From Bradyrhizobium sp. CCBAU 051011 (GTDB lineage Bacteria; Pseudomonadota; Alphaproteobacteria; Rhizobiales; Xanthobacteraceae), in contig NZ_CP022222.1 in assembly GCF_009930815.1 (NCBI RefSeq), positions 868,001 to 932,000 of the forward strand: a DNA stretch of 64,000 nt. Direction: 5' to 3'. Shown here one piece after another: positions 8,312 to 17,459 of this stretch. Position 1 is the stretch's first letter. Every line of letters begins with the position of its first letter. A program made the translations under genes and the position numbers. The notes beneath the pieces are model-generated. The model was given only the letters and a program-made list of their open reading frames with translations. It did no database searches and was not told the DNA's origin.

Positions 8312-9049
8312 TCAGACGACGCCGCCGAGATAGAGCCGCTTGACGATGTCGTTGGCCTTCAGCTCGTCAACCGACTGCGCGGCGACCGCGATCTCGCCGT
8401 GGACGATGATGTAGCCGCGATCGGCGATCCGGATCGCCTGGTTGAAATTCTGTTCCGCCATCAGCACGGTCAGGCCGACACGCTGCTTCAGCTCGCCGAT
8501 CTTGGAAATGGTCTGGGACACCAATAGCGGCGACAGCCCGACCGAAGGCTCGTCGATCAGAAGCAGCCGCGGTGATGACATCAGCGCCCGCGCGATCGCC
8601 AGCATCTGCTGCTGGCCGCCGGACATGGTACCGGCGAGCTGGCTGCGCCGCTCCTTCAGCACCGGAAAGGTGTCGAACACGAGCGCGAGATTGCCGTCGA
8701 TCGTCGAGCGCGCGGCCTTGCGGAACGCGCCGAGCATCAGGTTTTCCGTCACCGTCAGCTTGGGAAACAGCCGCCGTCCTTCCGGCACCAGCGCCACGCC
8801 GAGATCGACGATCGCCTCGGGCGACAGTCTTGTCAGATCATGCGCCACGCCGTCGATCGTAAGCGCCAACCGGCCGCTGTCCGGACGGACCAGGCCCATG
8901 ACGCATTTCATCAACGTGCTCTTGCCGTTGCCGTTGGTGCCGAGCAGGGCCACGGTCTCGCCGGCCTCGACATGCAGCGTGACGCCGCGCAGCGCCTTGA
9001 CGGCGCCGTAGCCGGCATCGAGACCTTCGATGGCAAGGCTAAGTGCCAA
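8312..9049 (-). CDS. Branched-chain-type ABC importer ATPase (LivF-like)
   Basis: This 245-aa ABC ATPase has Walker A GTNGNGKST, Q-loop region GRRLFPKLTVTENL, signature MSGGQQQM, Walker B LLLIDEPSVGLS and the H-loop region MAEQNFNQA. The LSPLLVSQTI stretch after Walker B and the size are typical of LivF. It is the second ATPase of a LivFGMH-type importer and overlaps the 3' end of the LivG-like gene by 11 bases. It acts at the inner-membrane face, powering uptake of an amino acid, amide or aromatic acid. Confidence 0.92.
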   Translation of the reverse strand: MALSLAIEGLDAGYGAVKALRGVTLHVEAGETVALLGTNGNGKSTLMKCVMGLVRPDSGRLALTIDGVAHDLTRLSPEAIVDLGVALVPEGRRLFPKLTVTENLMLGAFRKAARSTIDGNLALVFDTFPVLKERRSQLAGTMSGGQQQMLAIARALMSSPRLLLIDEPSVGLSPLLVSQTISKIGELKQRVGLTVLMAEQNFNQAIRIADRGYIIVHGEIAVAAQSVDELKANDIVKRLYLGGVV

Positions 9050-9776
9050 GATAGGCCTCCTGCACCCGCTTGTTGGCCATCACCTCGGCGGGCGCACCGA
9101 GCGCGATGATCTTTCCGGCGTCGAGGCACATCACCCGCTCCGAAAACCGCATCACCGCCTGCATGATGTGCTCGATCATGATGATGGTGATGTCTTCCTC
9201 GCCGAGGCTGATCAGGAGATCGAGCACTTCGTCGACTTCGGAAGATGAGAGCCCCGCCATCGCCTCGTCGGAAATCAGAAGCTTCGGCCGCACCGCCATG
9301 GCGCGGGCAAGCTCCATCTTGCGCAGTTCGACCTGGCTCAGCGTGTCGCTGGAGGCGCCGGCCTTCGAGGCGAGCCCCATCCGCGTCAGGATCGACATCG
9401 CGATCTCTTCCTCCGCCGCGACTGAACCGGCGGCGGCGAAGTCGAGCCCGACCATGAGGTTTTCGAGCACCGTCATGCTCTTGAAGGGACGCGGGATCTG
9501 GAAGCTGCGGGCGATGCCGCGGCGTGCACGTAGATGCGGCGGCAATTGCGTGATGTCCTCGCCGCAGAACACCACGCTGCCGACCTGCGGTTTCAGCGCG
9601 CCGGAGATGCAGTTGATCAGCGTGGTCTTGCCTGAGCCGTTCGGGCCGATCAGGCCGAACCGTTCGCCCTTCCGGATGTCGACGCTGATATTGTCGAGCG
9701 CGGTGAAGCCGCCAAAGGTCTTGGTCAGCGTTCCCACCTGCAGCAACGGCGCGTCGGGTGCGGCAGCCGTAGTCAT
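9039..9776 (-). CDS. Branched-chain-type ABC importer ATPase (LivG-like)
   Basis: This 245-aa ABC ATPase has Walker A GPNGSGKTT, the LivG-type insertion (RRGIARSFQIPRPFKSMTV) and a D-loop/H-loop region ending IMIEHIMQAV. Unusually, the signature reads TLSQVELRK rather than LSGGQ, and Walker B is LLISDEAMAGLS with Ala-Met where Pro-x is usual; the catalytic Asp-Glu is retained. Its ATG overlaps the LivM-like stop (ATGA) and its end overlaps the LivF-like start, so all are translationally coupled. It is probably the non-equivalent partner of a heterodimeric ATPase. Confidence 0.9.
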   Translation of the reverse strand: MTTAAAPDAPLLQVGTLTKTFGGFTALDNISVDIRKGERFGLIGPNGSGKTTLINCISGALKPQVGSVVFCGEDITQLPPHLRARRGIARSFQIPRPFKSMTVLENLMVGLDFAAAGSVAAEEEIAMSILTRMGLASKAGASSDTLSQVELRKMELARAMAVRPKLLISDEAMAGLSSSEVDEVLDLLISLGEEDITIIMIEHIMQAVMRFSERVMCLDAGKIIALGAPAEVMANKRVQEAYLGT

Positions 9777-10738
9777 TGCTTGCCTCCCGCGCGCAGACGA
9801 TAGCGCGGCCGCAGCAGCCCAATGATACCCTTGGGCGCGCCGACCACGAACAGCACCAGCATGATGCCGAGCACCAACACATTGATTTCTGACGATATGG
9901 TCACCGCAAGGAACTGCTGCGTTGAGCCGAGCAGGATGGCGCCGAGCACCGGGCCGATCCAGTGCGCGGTGCCGCCGATCAGCGACATGGCAAGCGCCGA
10001 GACGGAATAAGTGAGATTGAATGCGGAGGATGGGTCGGCGTACTGCAGGTACATTGCTGCCGGCGCTCCAACGGCCGACATCAGCGCGCCCGAGATCATG
10101 CAGGCCACCAGCTTGAGCTTCAATGTCGGCACACCCGTGCATTCGGCGGCGAGTTCATCATCCCGAAGCGCCTGCAGCCCGCGGCCCATCCGGGAATTCT
10201 GGATGTAGCGCGCGATCCCGACGGCAATCACCACCAGAATCGCCTGCACGAAGAACAGCATCTTCACGTAAGAGTCGAACGGCGCCATCACCGGCGGCCG
10301 CTGGATCTGGATGCCGGCCGCGCCGCCGACAAACCGCCAATTCATCACAAAGGTCTCGATGATGATGGCAAGCGCGATCGTCGCGATCGAGAAGAAGATG
10401 CCGCGCATCCGCAAAGTGAGGAGGCCGACGCCAAAGCCGAGCAGCATGCCGACGATGGCGGCAACGGCGATCTGCACCACGAGCGGCGCCCCGGTCGCCT
10501 TGAACAGCGCGACCGCCGTATAGACGCCGACGCCGAAAAAAGCGTTGGTTCCGAAATTGACGTAGCCGGCATAGCCGCCGAGGATACTCCAGGCCACCGC
10601 CAGCGCGATGAACTGCAGGATGACGTAGCCGGCGAAAAACGGATATTCGTTGCGGACGATCTGGGTCATCGACAGCACGGCGACGAGGAAGACGGCCACG
10701 CCGGCCCAGAATATGATGCTGTGGCTGCGCTTGTTCAT
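9773..10738 (-). CDS. Branched-chain-type ABC importer permease (LivM-like)
   Basis: This 321-aa polytopic protein has 8-10 hydrophobic segments. The LivM hallmarks are AWSILGGYAGYVNFGTNAFFGVG near the N-terminus, the cytoplasmic EAA-like loop GRGLQALRDDELAAECTGV (about residues 190-208) and GGTAHWIGPVLGA. It ends in a basic tail (RPRYRLRAGGKQ). The start overlaps the LivH-like stop by four bases. It is one half of the translocation channel of the importer. Confidence 0.9.
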   Translation of the reverse strand: MNKRSHSIIFWAGVAVFLVAVLSMTQIVRNEYPFFAGYVILQFIALAVAWSILGGYAGYVNFGTNAFFGVGVYTAVALFKATGAPLVVQIAVAAIVGMLLGFGVGLLTLRMRGIFFSIATIALAIIIETFVMNWRFVGGAAGIQIQRPPVMAPFDSYVKMLFFVQAILVVIAVGIARYIQNSRMGRGLQALRDDELAAECTGVPTLKLKLVACMISGALMSAVGAPAAMYLQYADPSSAFNLTYSVSALAMSLIGGTAHWIGPVLGAILLGSTQQFLAVTISSEINVLVLGIMLVLFVVGAPKGIIGLLRPRYRLRAGGKQ

Positions 10739-11610
10739 CGGCCGAGCAGACCTTGCGGGCGGACGGCGAGCACGCCGAGCAGCATGGCGAACGAGATTGC
10801 CGGCGCCCAGGAGGCGCCGAACATCGTCAGCACGATCGACTCGGCGACACCGAGGATGATGGCGGCGATCAGCGTGCCGCTGATGCTGCCGAGCCCGGCC
10901 ATGACGACGACGCAGAAGGTGCGCCCGATATAGGCGCGGTCGAGCGTCGGTTCGACCGGCGCCACGATGATCAGGAGCGCGCCGGCGATCCCGAGCACCG
11001 CGGTGGCGATGCCGAAGGCAAACTGCTTGATGCGGACCGGGTTGGCGCCCATCAGCCGCAATGCCTCCTCGTCCTGCGCGACCGCTCGGATCGCACGGCC
11101 CATGAAGGTTTTCGACAGATAGACCGCAAGCAGTACCGTCAGCGCCAGCGCCACCGCGAACGCGACCAACTGCCGGATCGGTATCCGAAATTCGCCGAAC
11201 CGCCAGGACTTGCCGATATAGGTCGCCGAGACCGAGCGCTGGTCGACGCCGAACTGCAGGATGATCAGGACCTCGATGATGAAGGCGATGCCGAAAAAGA
11301 ACGCGATGCCGCGGACGCCGGCGTCGCTGCCGCGCCGCTCGAAGGTCTCGTAATAGACGCGGTAGGCGAGCAGGCCGAACAGGAAGAACAGCGGCGTGAT
11401 GGCGAGGCCCGCCAGCAACGGGTCGATGTCATAGCTGTCGTTGAGCTGGTACACGCCATAGGACGCGAGCACCAGAAAGGCCGGATGCGCGACATGGGGA
11501 ACGTCGAGCAGTCCGAACGAGACCGACAGCCCGACGCTGACGGCTGCATAGAAGCAGCCGAGCAGCACCCCGAGCACCACTGCGCCAAGCAGCAGGTCCA
11601 TCGAAAACAA
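10735..11610 (-). CDS. Branched-chain-type ABC importer permease (LivH-like)
   Basis: This 291-aa protein is hydrophobic throughout, with the LivH opening GLSVSFGLLDVPHVAHPAF, the coupling loop MGRAIRAVAQDEEALRLMG and the late GLGSISGTLIAAIILGVAE. It is the second channel subunit. It lies 42 bases after the binding-protein stop and overlaps the LivM-like gene by four bases. Confidence 0.9.
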   Translation of the reverse strand: MFSMDLLLGAVVLGVLLGCFYAAVSVGLSVSFGLLDVPHVAHPAFLVLASYGVYQLNDSYDIDPLLAGLAITPLFFLFGLLAYRVYYETFERRGSDAGVRGIAFFFGIAFIIEVLIILQFGVDQRSVSATYIGKSWRFGEFRIPIRQLVAFAVALALTVLLAVYLSKTFMGRAIRAVAQDEEALRLMGANPVRIKQFAFGIATAVLGIAGALLIIVAPVEPTLDRAYIGRTFCVVVMAGLGSISGTLIAAIILGVAESIVLTMFGASWAPAISFAMLLGVLAVRPQGLLGR

Positions 11611-11652
11611 TTCAGATCCCCCCTTGGCTCCGAGCCGGAAAAGCCACGAGGC

Positions 11653-12897
11653 CTACTTACGTGCCGCCTCGAAGGGACTGATGAGATCACCCGTCTTCAG
11701 CTTGTCGGGGAACAGGATTACCTGCTTGCCGGAGGACCGGAACTGTTCGATGTCCTTGTCCTTCACGCCCCGGAATTGCGCCTGCAGCGTCGCGGTTTCC
11801 TTGCGCTCGCCATCCGCCGCGAAAGCAATCGGGCCGACGATGGTCTTGTGCTCGTTCTCGCGCAAATATTTGGCGATGCCCTTCTGGTCGAGCGACTTGG
11901 TGGAATTGACCGCCGCCGCGATCATCTCGCCCATCGCGTAGCCGAACGGCGCCAGATAATAGCCTAGTGGATCGACCTTGGCCTCGATGGCACGCTTTGT
12001 GTATTTGTCGAAAAATTCCTTGGTGCCGTCGAAATACATGCTCTTTTCCGGCAGCCACGTATTGTAGTTCACGACGCCGTTGAGCAGCGAGCCGAGGTTC
12101 GACATCACGGCGGCAAACTGCAGGCCGACCATGCCGCCGCCGAAAATCTTGACGTCGTCGCCGATCCCGATTTCGTTCACGGCGCGCAGGATGCCCGCGG
12201 AGTCAGGCGGATAGGACGCGACATAGACGATGTCGGGCTTGGCGGCCTTGAGCGCGCGGATGATGGAGGCGAATTCCACGGTGTTCGGCGGATAGACCTG
12301 GTCGAAGACCACGGGGAGATTTCGCTTCTTGGCGACATCCCGCGCGGTGAGTGCGAGGTTCTGCGCGAATTCCTGGTCCGCCGTCAGCAGCGCCATGTTC
12401 TTGCCGCCGGCCTTCTGCGCCAGATCGAGGAACGAGGCCGCCCAGCTATCCGCCGGCCCCCAGGGCGCATTGTTGAACCACATGTCGTGGCCGACCTTGC
12501 TGTTCACCTGGAACGAGAAATTGCCCATCAGCAACAGGCCGCGCTGCTTGACGAACGGCATGATCGGGGCGGTCGGCACCGTCGCATAGGGGGCGAACAA
12601 CAGATCGACCTTATCGACGTCGACCAGCTTGGCGTAGATCGCCGGTGTCTCCGAGGCGCTCGACTTGTCGTCATAGACAACGAGTTCGACCTTGCGGCCG
12701 AGCAGACCGCCTTTCGCATTGATGTCGTCGCGCCAGATCTCGATACCGAGCAGCGACGCCTTGCCGCCACCGGCGAGACCGCCGGTCTGCGGCATCGACA
12801 TGCCGATCTTGATCGGCGGTTGCTGCGCCAACGCGTCCGAACCGTGTCCAACCACGGCGACAGCCATGGCGCCGCCCAGGAATGTTCTGCGTTTCAT
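11653..12897 (-). CDS. Branched-chain-type ABC importer substrate-binding protein
   Basis: This 414-aa periplasmic binding protein starts MKRRTFLGGAMAVAVVGHG and is cut after DALAQ; the RR pair is Tat-like but the region could be an ordinary signal. The mature part follows the type I periplasmic fold (IKIGMSMPQTGGLAGGGKA; VYDDKSSASETPAIYAKL). Ligands of this group include branched-chain amino acids, amides, urea and aromatic acids. Adjacency to an intradiol dioxygenase 83 bases upstream suggests an aromatic compound, by inference only. Confidence 0.9.
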   Translation of the reverse strand: MKRRTFLGGAMAVAVVGHGSDALAQQPPIKIGMSMPQTGGLAGGGKASLLGIEIWRDDINAKGGLLGRKVELVVYDDKSSASETPAIYAKLVDVDKVDLLFAPYATVPTAPIMPFVKQRGLLLMGNFSFQVNSKVGHDMWFNNAPWGPADSWAASFLDLAQKAGGKNMALLTADQEFAQNLALTARDVAKKRNLPVVFDQVYPPNTVEFASIIRALKAAKPDIVYVASYPPDSAGILRAVNEIGIGDDVKIFGGGMVGLQFAAVMSNLGSLLNGVVNYNTWLPEKSMYFDGTKEFFDKYTKRAIEAKVDPLGYYLAPFGYAMGEMIAAAVNSTKSLDQKGIAKYLRENEHKTIVGPIAFAADGERKETATLQAQFRGVKDKDIEQFRSSGKQVILFPDKLKTGDLISPFEAARK

Positions 12898-12980
12898 TAA
12901 TTCCCCCTTATGTGCCGTTGTCGTTCTGCTTCCGCCGGATCTTCGCCCGGCTGCGGTGAAGTGGATCGTGCCAGGTCGAA

Positions 12981-13919
12981 CTAGCCGGCGCCCGCCGGGG
13001 CGGGTTCGTTTCTGGCCTTTTTCATGATTGCCGACGGATCGGCGCCGACGCGCCCGCTGGTCTTGTCGGCCTCGCTCTCGCGCGACAAGCGCATGTCGAA
13101 GCGGATGCTCGGCATGCCCTTGATCGGGCAATCCGGATCGTTGGCGACCACATCGACGGCGAGATCGCCCGACGAGCCGAACACGACGTCATCAGCCAGA
13201 TGGGGATCGTCGCGCAGATAGAGCGCAGTGACGAGTTCGCGATAGCCCGCGGCGCCGACCAGGAAATGAATATGCGCCGGCCGCATGCCATGCCGCGCCT
13301 GCGCCTTGACCATGGTGCCGACGGGTCCATCCATCGGGATCGAATAGCCGAGCGGCTTGACGGTGCGCAGCACGTAGATTCCGTCCGCGTCGGTGCTAAA
13401 CACACCGCGGTAATCGACCGAGGTCGCGCTGGCCTGGATATCGTAGAGACCGTCGGCGCCGGTCTGCCAGATCGAGACGGTGGCGTTGCCGACCGGTTTG
13501 CCCGTAGCATCGGTGACGCGGCCATACAGCACGCATTCACTGCCGGGCTTCGGATTCTTGGCGATCGAGCTGCCTGCCGCGAGCGTCGGCGTGGCCTCGC
13601 GGTAAAATGGGCCAAGCAGGCTGGTATGGGTGGCTTCTTCCAGGGCGGTCGCGTCGTGCAGACCATTGACGAGCGCCGATAGGCCGAGCGTGTCGGATAG
13701 CAGGATGAATTCCTGCCGTTCCGGCGAACACATCTTGCCGGCGGCGGTCATGAATTCGATGCCTTTGATCCACTCCGCCGGGGTCAGGTTGACCTCGCGC
13801 GCGAAGGCATGGAGGTGCTTGACTGCCGACGCCATGATCGTCTTGAGGCGTGGGTCCGGCGTTGTCGCCATCTGGTCGAGCACGGCGTCCGTGATCGTAT
13901 CAGGCGTTAACTCACGCAT
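12981..13919 (-). CDS. Intradiol ring-cleavage dioxygenase
   Basis: This 312-aa non-haem Fe(III) enzyme cleaves a catechol-type ring between the two hydroxyls. The N-terminal helical dimerisation domain (about residues 1-100) is followed by the beta-sandwich. The four iron ligands are visible: Tyr in GLYDIQ (about 159), Tyr in PLGYSIP (about 192) and the two His of RPAHIHF (about 216 and 218). Length and the extended N-domain fit catechol or hydroxyquinol 1,2-dioxygenase rather than protocatechuate dioxygenase. It is the first gene of a probable operon with the importer. The exact substrate cannot be read from the sequence. Confidence 0.9.
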   Translation of the reverse strand: MRELTPDTITDAVLDQMATTPDPRLKTIMASAVKHLHAFAREVNLTPAEWIKGIEFMTAAGKMCSPERQEFILLSDTLGLSALVNGLHDATALEEATHTSLLGPFYREATPTLAAGSSIAKNPKPGSECVLYGRVTDATGKPVGNATVSIWQTGADGLYDIQASATSVDYRGVFSTDADGIYVLRTVKPLGYSIPMDGPVGTMVKAQARHGMRPAHIHFLVGAAGYRELVTALYLRDDPHLADDVVFGSSGDLAVDVVANDPDCPIKGMPSIRFDMRLSRESEADKTSGRVGADPSAIMKKARNEPAPAGAG

Positions 13920-14150
13920 GCGTCACTCCCTGGCGTGCCGGCTGTTATCAGGCCTGCCGGCTGTTATTGCAGCAAGCCTAACCGCTTGTTGGGGATCAAC
14001 ACAAGGCGTTCGGAGGCTGTGCCTGCGCCCCCTGCTACCAATTGATGCGCGGATGGGTCACATGACTGCACAGGAATGCGTCAGCAAGCGCAGCCGAAGC
14101 TCGGCGGCCCACGATTTCGCGATTGCACAATCAGTGCAACGGAAGTGGGA

Positions 14151-14531
14151 TCATTTCTCGCGGATCGGCGGCGCAACCTTCTCCGCCGGCGCGGGCGGCA
14201 GCGCGGGCTGAGCGCCCGACTTCTGCGCATCCGGATCGGGGCGCGCCGGCTGCGGCGGAACGTCCGAGGGACGTTGGCCGGTCGTGGGTGGCTCGGGTGG
14301 CGGCCCGGTCGGCTTGGTTTCCGCGCCCGGCGTCGATTGCGTCGGCGGCGTCGCCTGCGCAATCTGCTGAGGATCACGGGCGTTGAGCGCGGTCAGCGCA
14401 AGCGCCGAGACGGCCAGCCCGGCCGCGATCAGCGTGGACGCGAGCAGCATTTCCCGTCGGTATTCGCGTTGGCGGTCATCGGCAGGCATGTCATTCAACC
14501 CCACGAAACTGTTCGCGACGTCAACGATCAT
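14151..14531 (-). CDS. Pro-rich single-pass membrane protein
   Basis: This 126-aa protein has an N-terminal cytoplasmic part (residues 1-28, acidic and basic), one helix (LLASTLIAAGLAVSALAL, 29-47) and a long Pro/Thr/Ala-rich tail (60-126) predicted to be disordered and periplasmic. It lies 55 bases after the MgtC-like gene on the same strand, so it may be the last gene of that operon. No function is known. The 231-base gap 13920-14150 upstream of the dioxygenase shows nothing clear. Confidence 0.6.
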   Translation of the reverse strand: MIVDVANSFVGLNDMPADDRQREYRREMLLASTLIAAGLAVSALALTALNARDPQQIAQATPPTQSTPGAETKPTGPPPEPPTTGQRPSDVPPQPARPDPDAQKSGAQPALPPAPAEKVAPPIREK

Positions 14532-14586
14532 GGCGAAGCCTGGTTCCGCGGAACGCCTGCGGTGGAACAGCGCTCTCCGCGCGGAA

Positions 14587-15303
14587 CTAATCCGTCGTAC
14601 TCACTTCCCAAGTGGCGTGCCTCACGCCGGGTTGGTGCTGCAGATCGACAACGATAGGGTTTAGTTCGTTGGGATTGACCGCGGTACTGACCAGCGTTGC
14701 CACGATCTCCAGGAGATCGTCGCCGAGTTCGACCACATTGACATCGGCCACCGGATAGTTGGCGGCTTCCAGCCTCTCCACGAGGCGGTCGCGCATATCC
14801 GGCAGCGCTTCAGGGGTGACCGCAAGCTTGAAATAATAGGTTGCTTCCGACGACTGCTCGTTCAGCGGAATACGGTTAATCGCGTTAACGAGGGGACGCA
14901 GCAACGTATTGCCGGCGATCACGAAGACGGTGAGCACCACCGCCTGCACGACCAGGTCGGCGCCGGCGCAGGATCCGACCGCGGCCGACGCCCACAGCGT
15001 CGCCGCAGTGTTGAGGCCGCGCACGTCCATGCCCTGCTTCATGATGACGCCGGCGCCGAGGAAACCGATCCCCGACACCACATAGGCAACCACGCGCACC
15101 GCACCGTCAGCACCGGTCAGGTGCATCGCGAGGTCGACGAAGGCCGCCGCGCCAACGGCGACAAGCACGTTGGTTCGCAAGCCCGCAGTGCGCTGCCTAT
15201 ATTGCCGCTCCGCACCGATCAAGGTGCCGAGCGCAAACGCCGTGGTCAGGCTGACCAGCGTGTCGATGAAATCGTGAATCTGGAAGGTCGTTAGAAACCG
15301 CAT
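14587..15303 (-). CDS. MgtC/SapB family membrane protein
   Basis: This 238-aa protein has four or five N-terminal membrane helices with the family motifs GTLIGAERQYRQRTAGLRTN, GIGFLGAGVIMK and GLNTAATLWASAAVG, then a cytoplasmic ACT-like C-terminal domain (about residues 150-238). MgtC proteins help bacteria cope with low magnesium or acid; the SapB branch is less understood. It starts only 33 bases after the WD40 gene of the zinc operon, on the same strand, so co-expression under zinc limitation is possible but not shown. Confidence 0.9.
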   Translation of the reverse strand: MRFLTTFQIHDFIDTLVSLTTAFALGTLIGAERQYRQRTAGLRTNVLVAVGAAAFVDLAMHLTGADGAVRVVAYVVSGIGFLGAGVIMKQGMDVRGLNTAATLWASAAVGSCAGADLVVQAVVLTVFVIAGNTLLRPLVNAINRIPLNEQSSEATYYFKLAVTPEALPDMRDRLVERLEAANYPVADVNVVELGDDLLEIVATLVSTAVNPNELNPIVVDLQHQPGVRHATWEVSTTD

Positions 15304-15336
15304 GCCCCCACATAGCGGCTGAGTACGACGGATCGA

Positions 15337-16353
15337 TTAAAATTCCAGCATCCCGGCGTCGCCGTCCTCGGTGCCGAACGCCAGCAGCGTGCCCTTGGCG
15401 TTCCAGGCAAGCGCCGAGACCGCTTCGCTGCCATTCCGACGCACCAGAATCTCCGCGCCGTCCTCCAGCCGAATGATCAGCACGGTGCCGTCGCTATAAC
15501 CCGCCGCCATGATGTCCTGCTTCGGATGACAGGCGACCATGGAGACACGCGCCTGCAGCGGTGCCAGCATCGCAGGCTCCTTGCCCATCGGACCGTCCTT
15601 GCTGGTGAACGGCCAGATGATCACGGTATCGGCGCCGGACGTGGCGAGCCCCTTGCCGCCCGCGCTCCACGACATCGAGCGGACGCGGCCGGGATAGCCG
15701 CTCATCCGCATGTGCCTGCTGTCCGCGAGCCGCCAGCCATGGAGCGCCGGTTCATGCATGGCGGTGACGAGAAACTTATTGTCGGGGCTGAAGGTGACGG
15801 CCAGATGCGAACCGGCCCATTCCAGAAATTCCGGCTTTGCCGCCATGTTGGGAAACCACAGCGTCACGCCGTTGTAATGAGCGATTGCAACGCGCAGGCC
15901 CTTCGGCGCGAAGGCAAGCCCACCGACGGTCGAGGGCGCATCGAAGGCTTTCTCCTCGCCCTTGCCGCTGCGGACGAATGCCGTCTTGCCGGCCGACCAT
16001 GCCACCGCGCCATCGGGATGCAGCGCGACATTGTCGATCCAGCGACGCCTGGCGTCGGTCGCCAGCACCGACGTCTCGCCCTTTGCGTTCAAGGCAACGA
16101 CCTTGCCGTCGTCGCCACCGGTGACGATTCGCTTGCCGTCGGACGCGGCGCAGAGGATGGCGCCGCCATGGATAGCGACTTTCGAAACTTCGCCCGCCTC
16201 ATTGACCATCGCCGCGTTTTCCTCGGCGCCGACGAACACCGCGGTGTCGCCGAGGAAATGCACCGCGGTTGCGGTCACGCCGATAGCGACCCGCCGCACC
16301 TGGTCGGTGATGGAAGCGATGGAAGGCCTTTCGCCCGGATCAAACTGTGTCAT
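15337..16353 (-). CDS. WD40-repeat protein in the zinc operon
   Basis: This 338-aa protein is composed of WD40-like blades: repeats such as SKVAIHGGAILCAASDG, LRVAIAHYNGVTLWF, KFLVTAMHEPALHGWRL, VRSMSWSAGGKGLATSGAD and the closing SALAWNAKGTLLAFGTEDGDAG. About seven blades fit the length, which would make one closed propeller. There is no signal peptide, so it is cytoplasmic. The ATG overlaps the last base of the GTPase stop (TGATG), so the two are translationally coupled. This suggests a scaffold or partner for the COG0523 metal chaperone, an inference from gene order. No catalytic motif is seen. Confidence 0.8.
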   Translation of the reverse strand: MTQFDPGERPSIASITDQVRRVAIGVTATAVHFLGDTAVFVGAEENAAMVNEAGEVSKVAIHGGAILCAASDGKRIVTGGDDGKVVALNAKGETSVLATDARRRWIDNVALHPDGAVAWSAGKTAFVRSGKGEEKAFDAPSTVGGLAFAPKGLRVAIAHYNGVTLWFPNMAAKPEFLEWAGSHLAVTFSPDNKFLVTAMHEPALHGWRLADSRHMRMSGYPGRVRSMSWSAGGKGLATSGADTVIIWPFTSKDGPMGKEPAMLAPLQARVSMVACHPKQDIMAAGYSDGTVLIIRLEDGAEILVRRNGSEAVSALAWNAKGTLLAFGTEDGDAGMLEF

Positions 16354-17408
16354 CACGTGACGATACAGCTTTCAAAACCGTCGCGGATCGCCTTTTCAGG
16401 CAATTCGCGGCCGATGAAGACGACGCGGCTTTCGCGCGGCTCGCCTTCCTTCCACTTCCGCTGATGATCGCCTTCCAGCATCATGTGCACGCCCTGAAAG
16501 ACGTAGCGGTCGTCATCGTCGGTGAAGGCGAGGATGCCTTTCGAGCGCAAAATCTTCTGCCCCTCGGTGGCGACAAGGTTCTGCAGCCAAGGCATGAATA
16601 ACGTCGGGTCGAGCGGCTTGTCCGACCGCAGCGACAGCGATTGCATGTCCTCGTCGTGGTAATGCTTCAACCCGCCATGGCTGTGGCTGTGATCGTGGTG
16701 ATGGTGGTCATGACCGCGGTGATGATCGTGGTCATGGTCGTGACCGTCGCCGGCATCGAGGAATTCCGGCTCGATTTCCAGGATGCGATCGAGATCGAAC
16801 GCGCCGCGCTCGAGCACATCCGCCAGCGCCACCTTGCAGCGCTCGGTGCGGTGCAGCTTTGCATACGGATTGATACCGCGAATCCGGGCTTCGACTTCGG
16901 CCAGCTCCGGCTTGGAGACGAGGTCGGTCTTGTTCAGCACGATGACGTCAGCGAACGCGATCTGGTTCTTGGCTTCCGGCGCATCCTTCAGGCGGTCGCT
17001 AAGCCACTTCGCATCGGCGACAGTGACGACCGCGTCGAGCCTTGCGTTCTTCTGCACATCCTCGTCGACGAAGAAGGTCTGCGCTACCGGCGCGGGATCG
17101 GCGAGGCCCGTGGTCTCGACGATGATGGCATCGAACTTGCCCTTGCGCTTCATCAAGCCGTCCATGATGCGGACGAGGTCGCCGCGCACGGTACAGCAGA
17201 CGCAGCCATTGTTCATCTCGAACACTTCCTCATCGGCGCCGATGATGAGGTCGTTGTCGATGCCGATCTCGCCGAATTCGTTGACGATGACGGCGTATTT
17301 CTTGCCGTGGTTTTCCGACAGGATGCGATTGAGCAGCGTGGTCTTGCCGGCGCCGAGATAGCCCGTCAGCACGGTCACTGGAATTTTTTGGGACGACAAT
17401 TCAGACAT
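16353..17408 (-). CDS. COG0523 (CobW/ZigA-type) GTPase, zinc chaperone
   Basis: This 351-aa G3E GTPase has Walker A GYLGAGKTTL (residues 16-25), the metal-binding CxCC motif NNGCVCCTVRGD (about 67-78), Walker B/switch ETTGLADP and NKTD for guanine. A His/Asp-rich loop (HDHDHDHHRGHDHHHHDHSH region, about 220-245) precedes the C-terminal CobW_C domain with FQGVHMMLEGD. Such proteins insert or ferry zinc under zinc starvation. It follows znuA by 51 bases and belongs to the operon behind the Zur box at 20157. Zinc rather than cobalt is inferred from that context and the His stretch. Confidence 0.92.
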   Translation of the reverse strand: MSELSSQKIPVTVLTGYLGAGKTTLLNRILSENHGKKYAVIVNEFGEIGIDNDLIIGADEEVFEMNNGCVCCTVRGDLVRIMDGLMKRKGKFDAIIVETTGLADPAPVAQTFFVDEDVQKNARLDAVVTVADAKWLSDRLKDAPEAKNQIAFADVIVLNKTDLVSKPELAEVEARIRGINPYAKLHRTERCKVALADVLERGAFDLDRILEIEPEFLDAGDGHDHDHDHHRGHDHHHHDHSHSHGGLKHYHDEDMQSLSLRSDKPLDPTLFMPWLQNLVATEGQKILRSKGILAFTDDDDRYVFQGVHMMLEGDHQRKWKEGEPRESRVVFIGRELPEKAIRDGFESCIVT

Positions 17409-17459
17409 AATAGCTCCGGAACGGAATTGTAGCGCGCGAGCAGCAGGGAGGCCCCTGCC

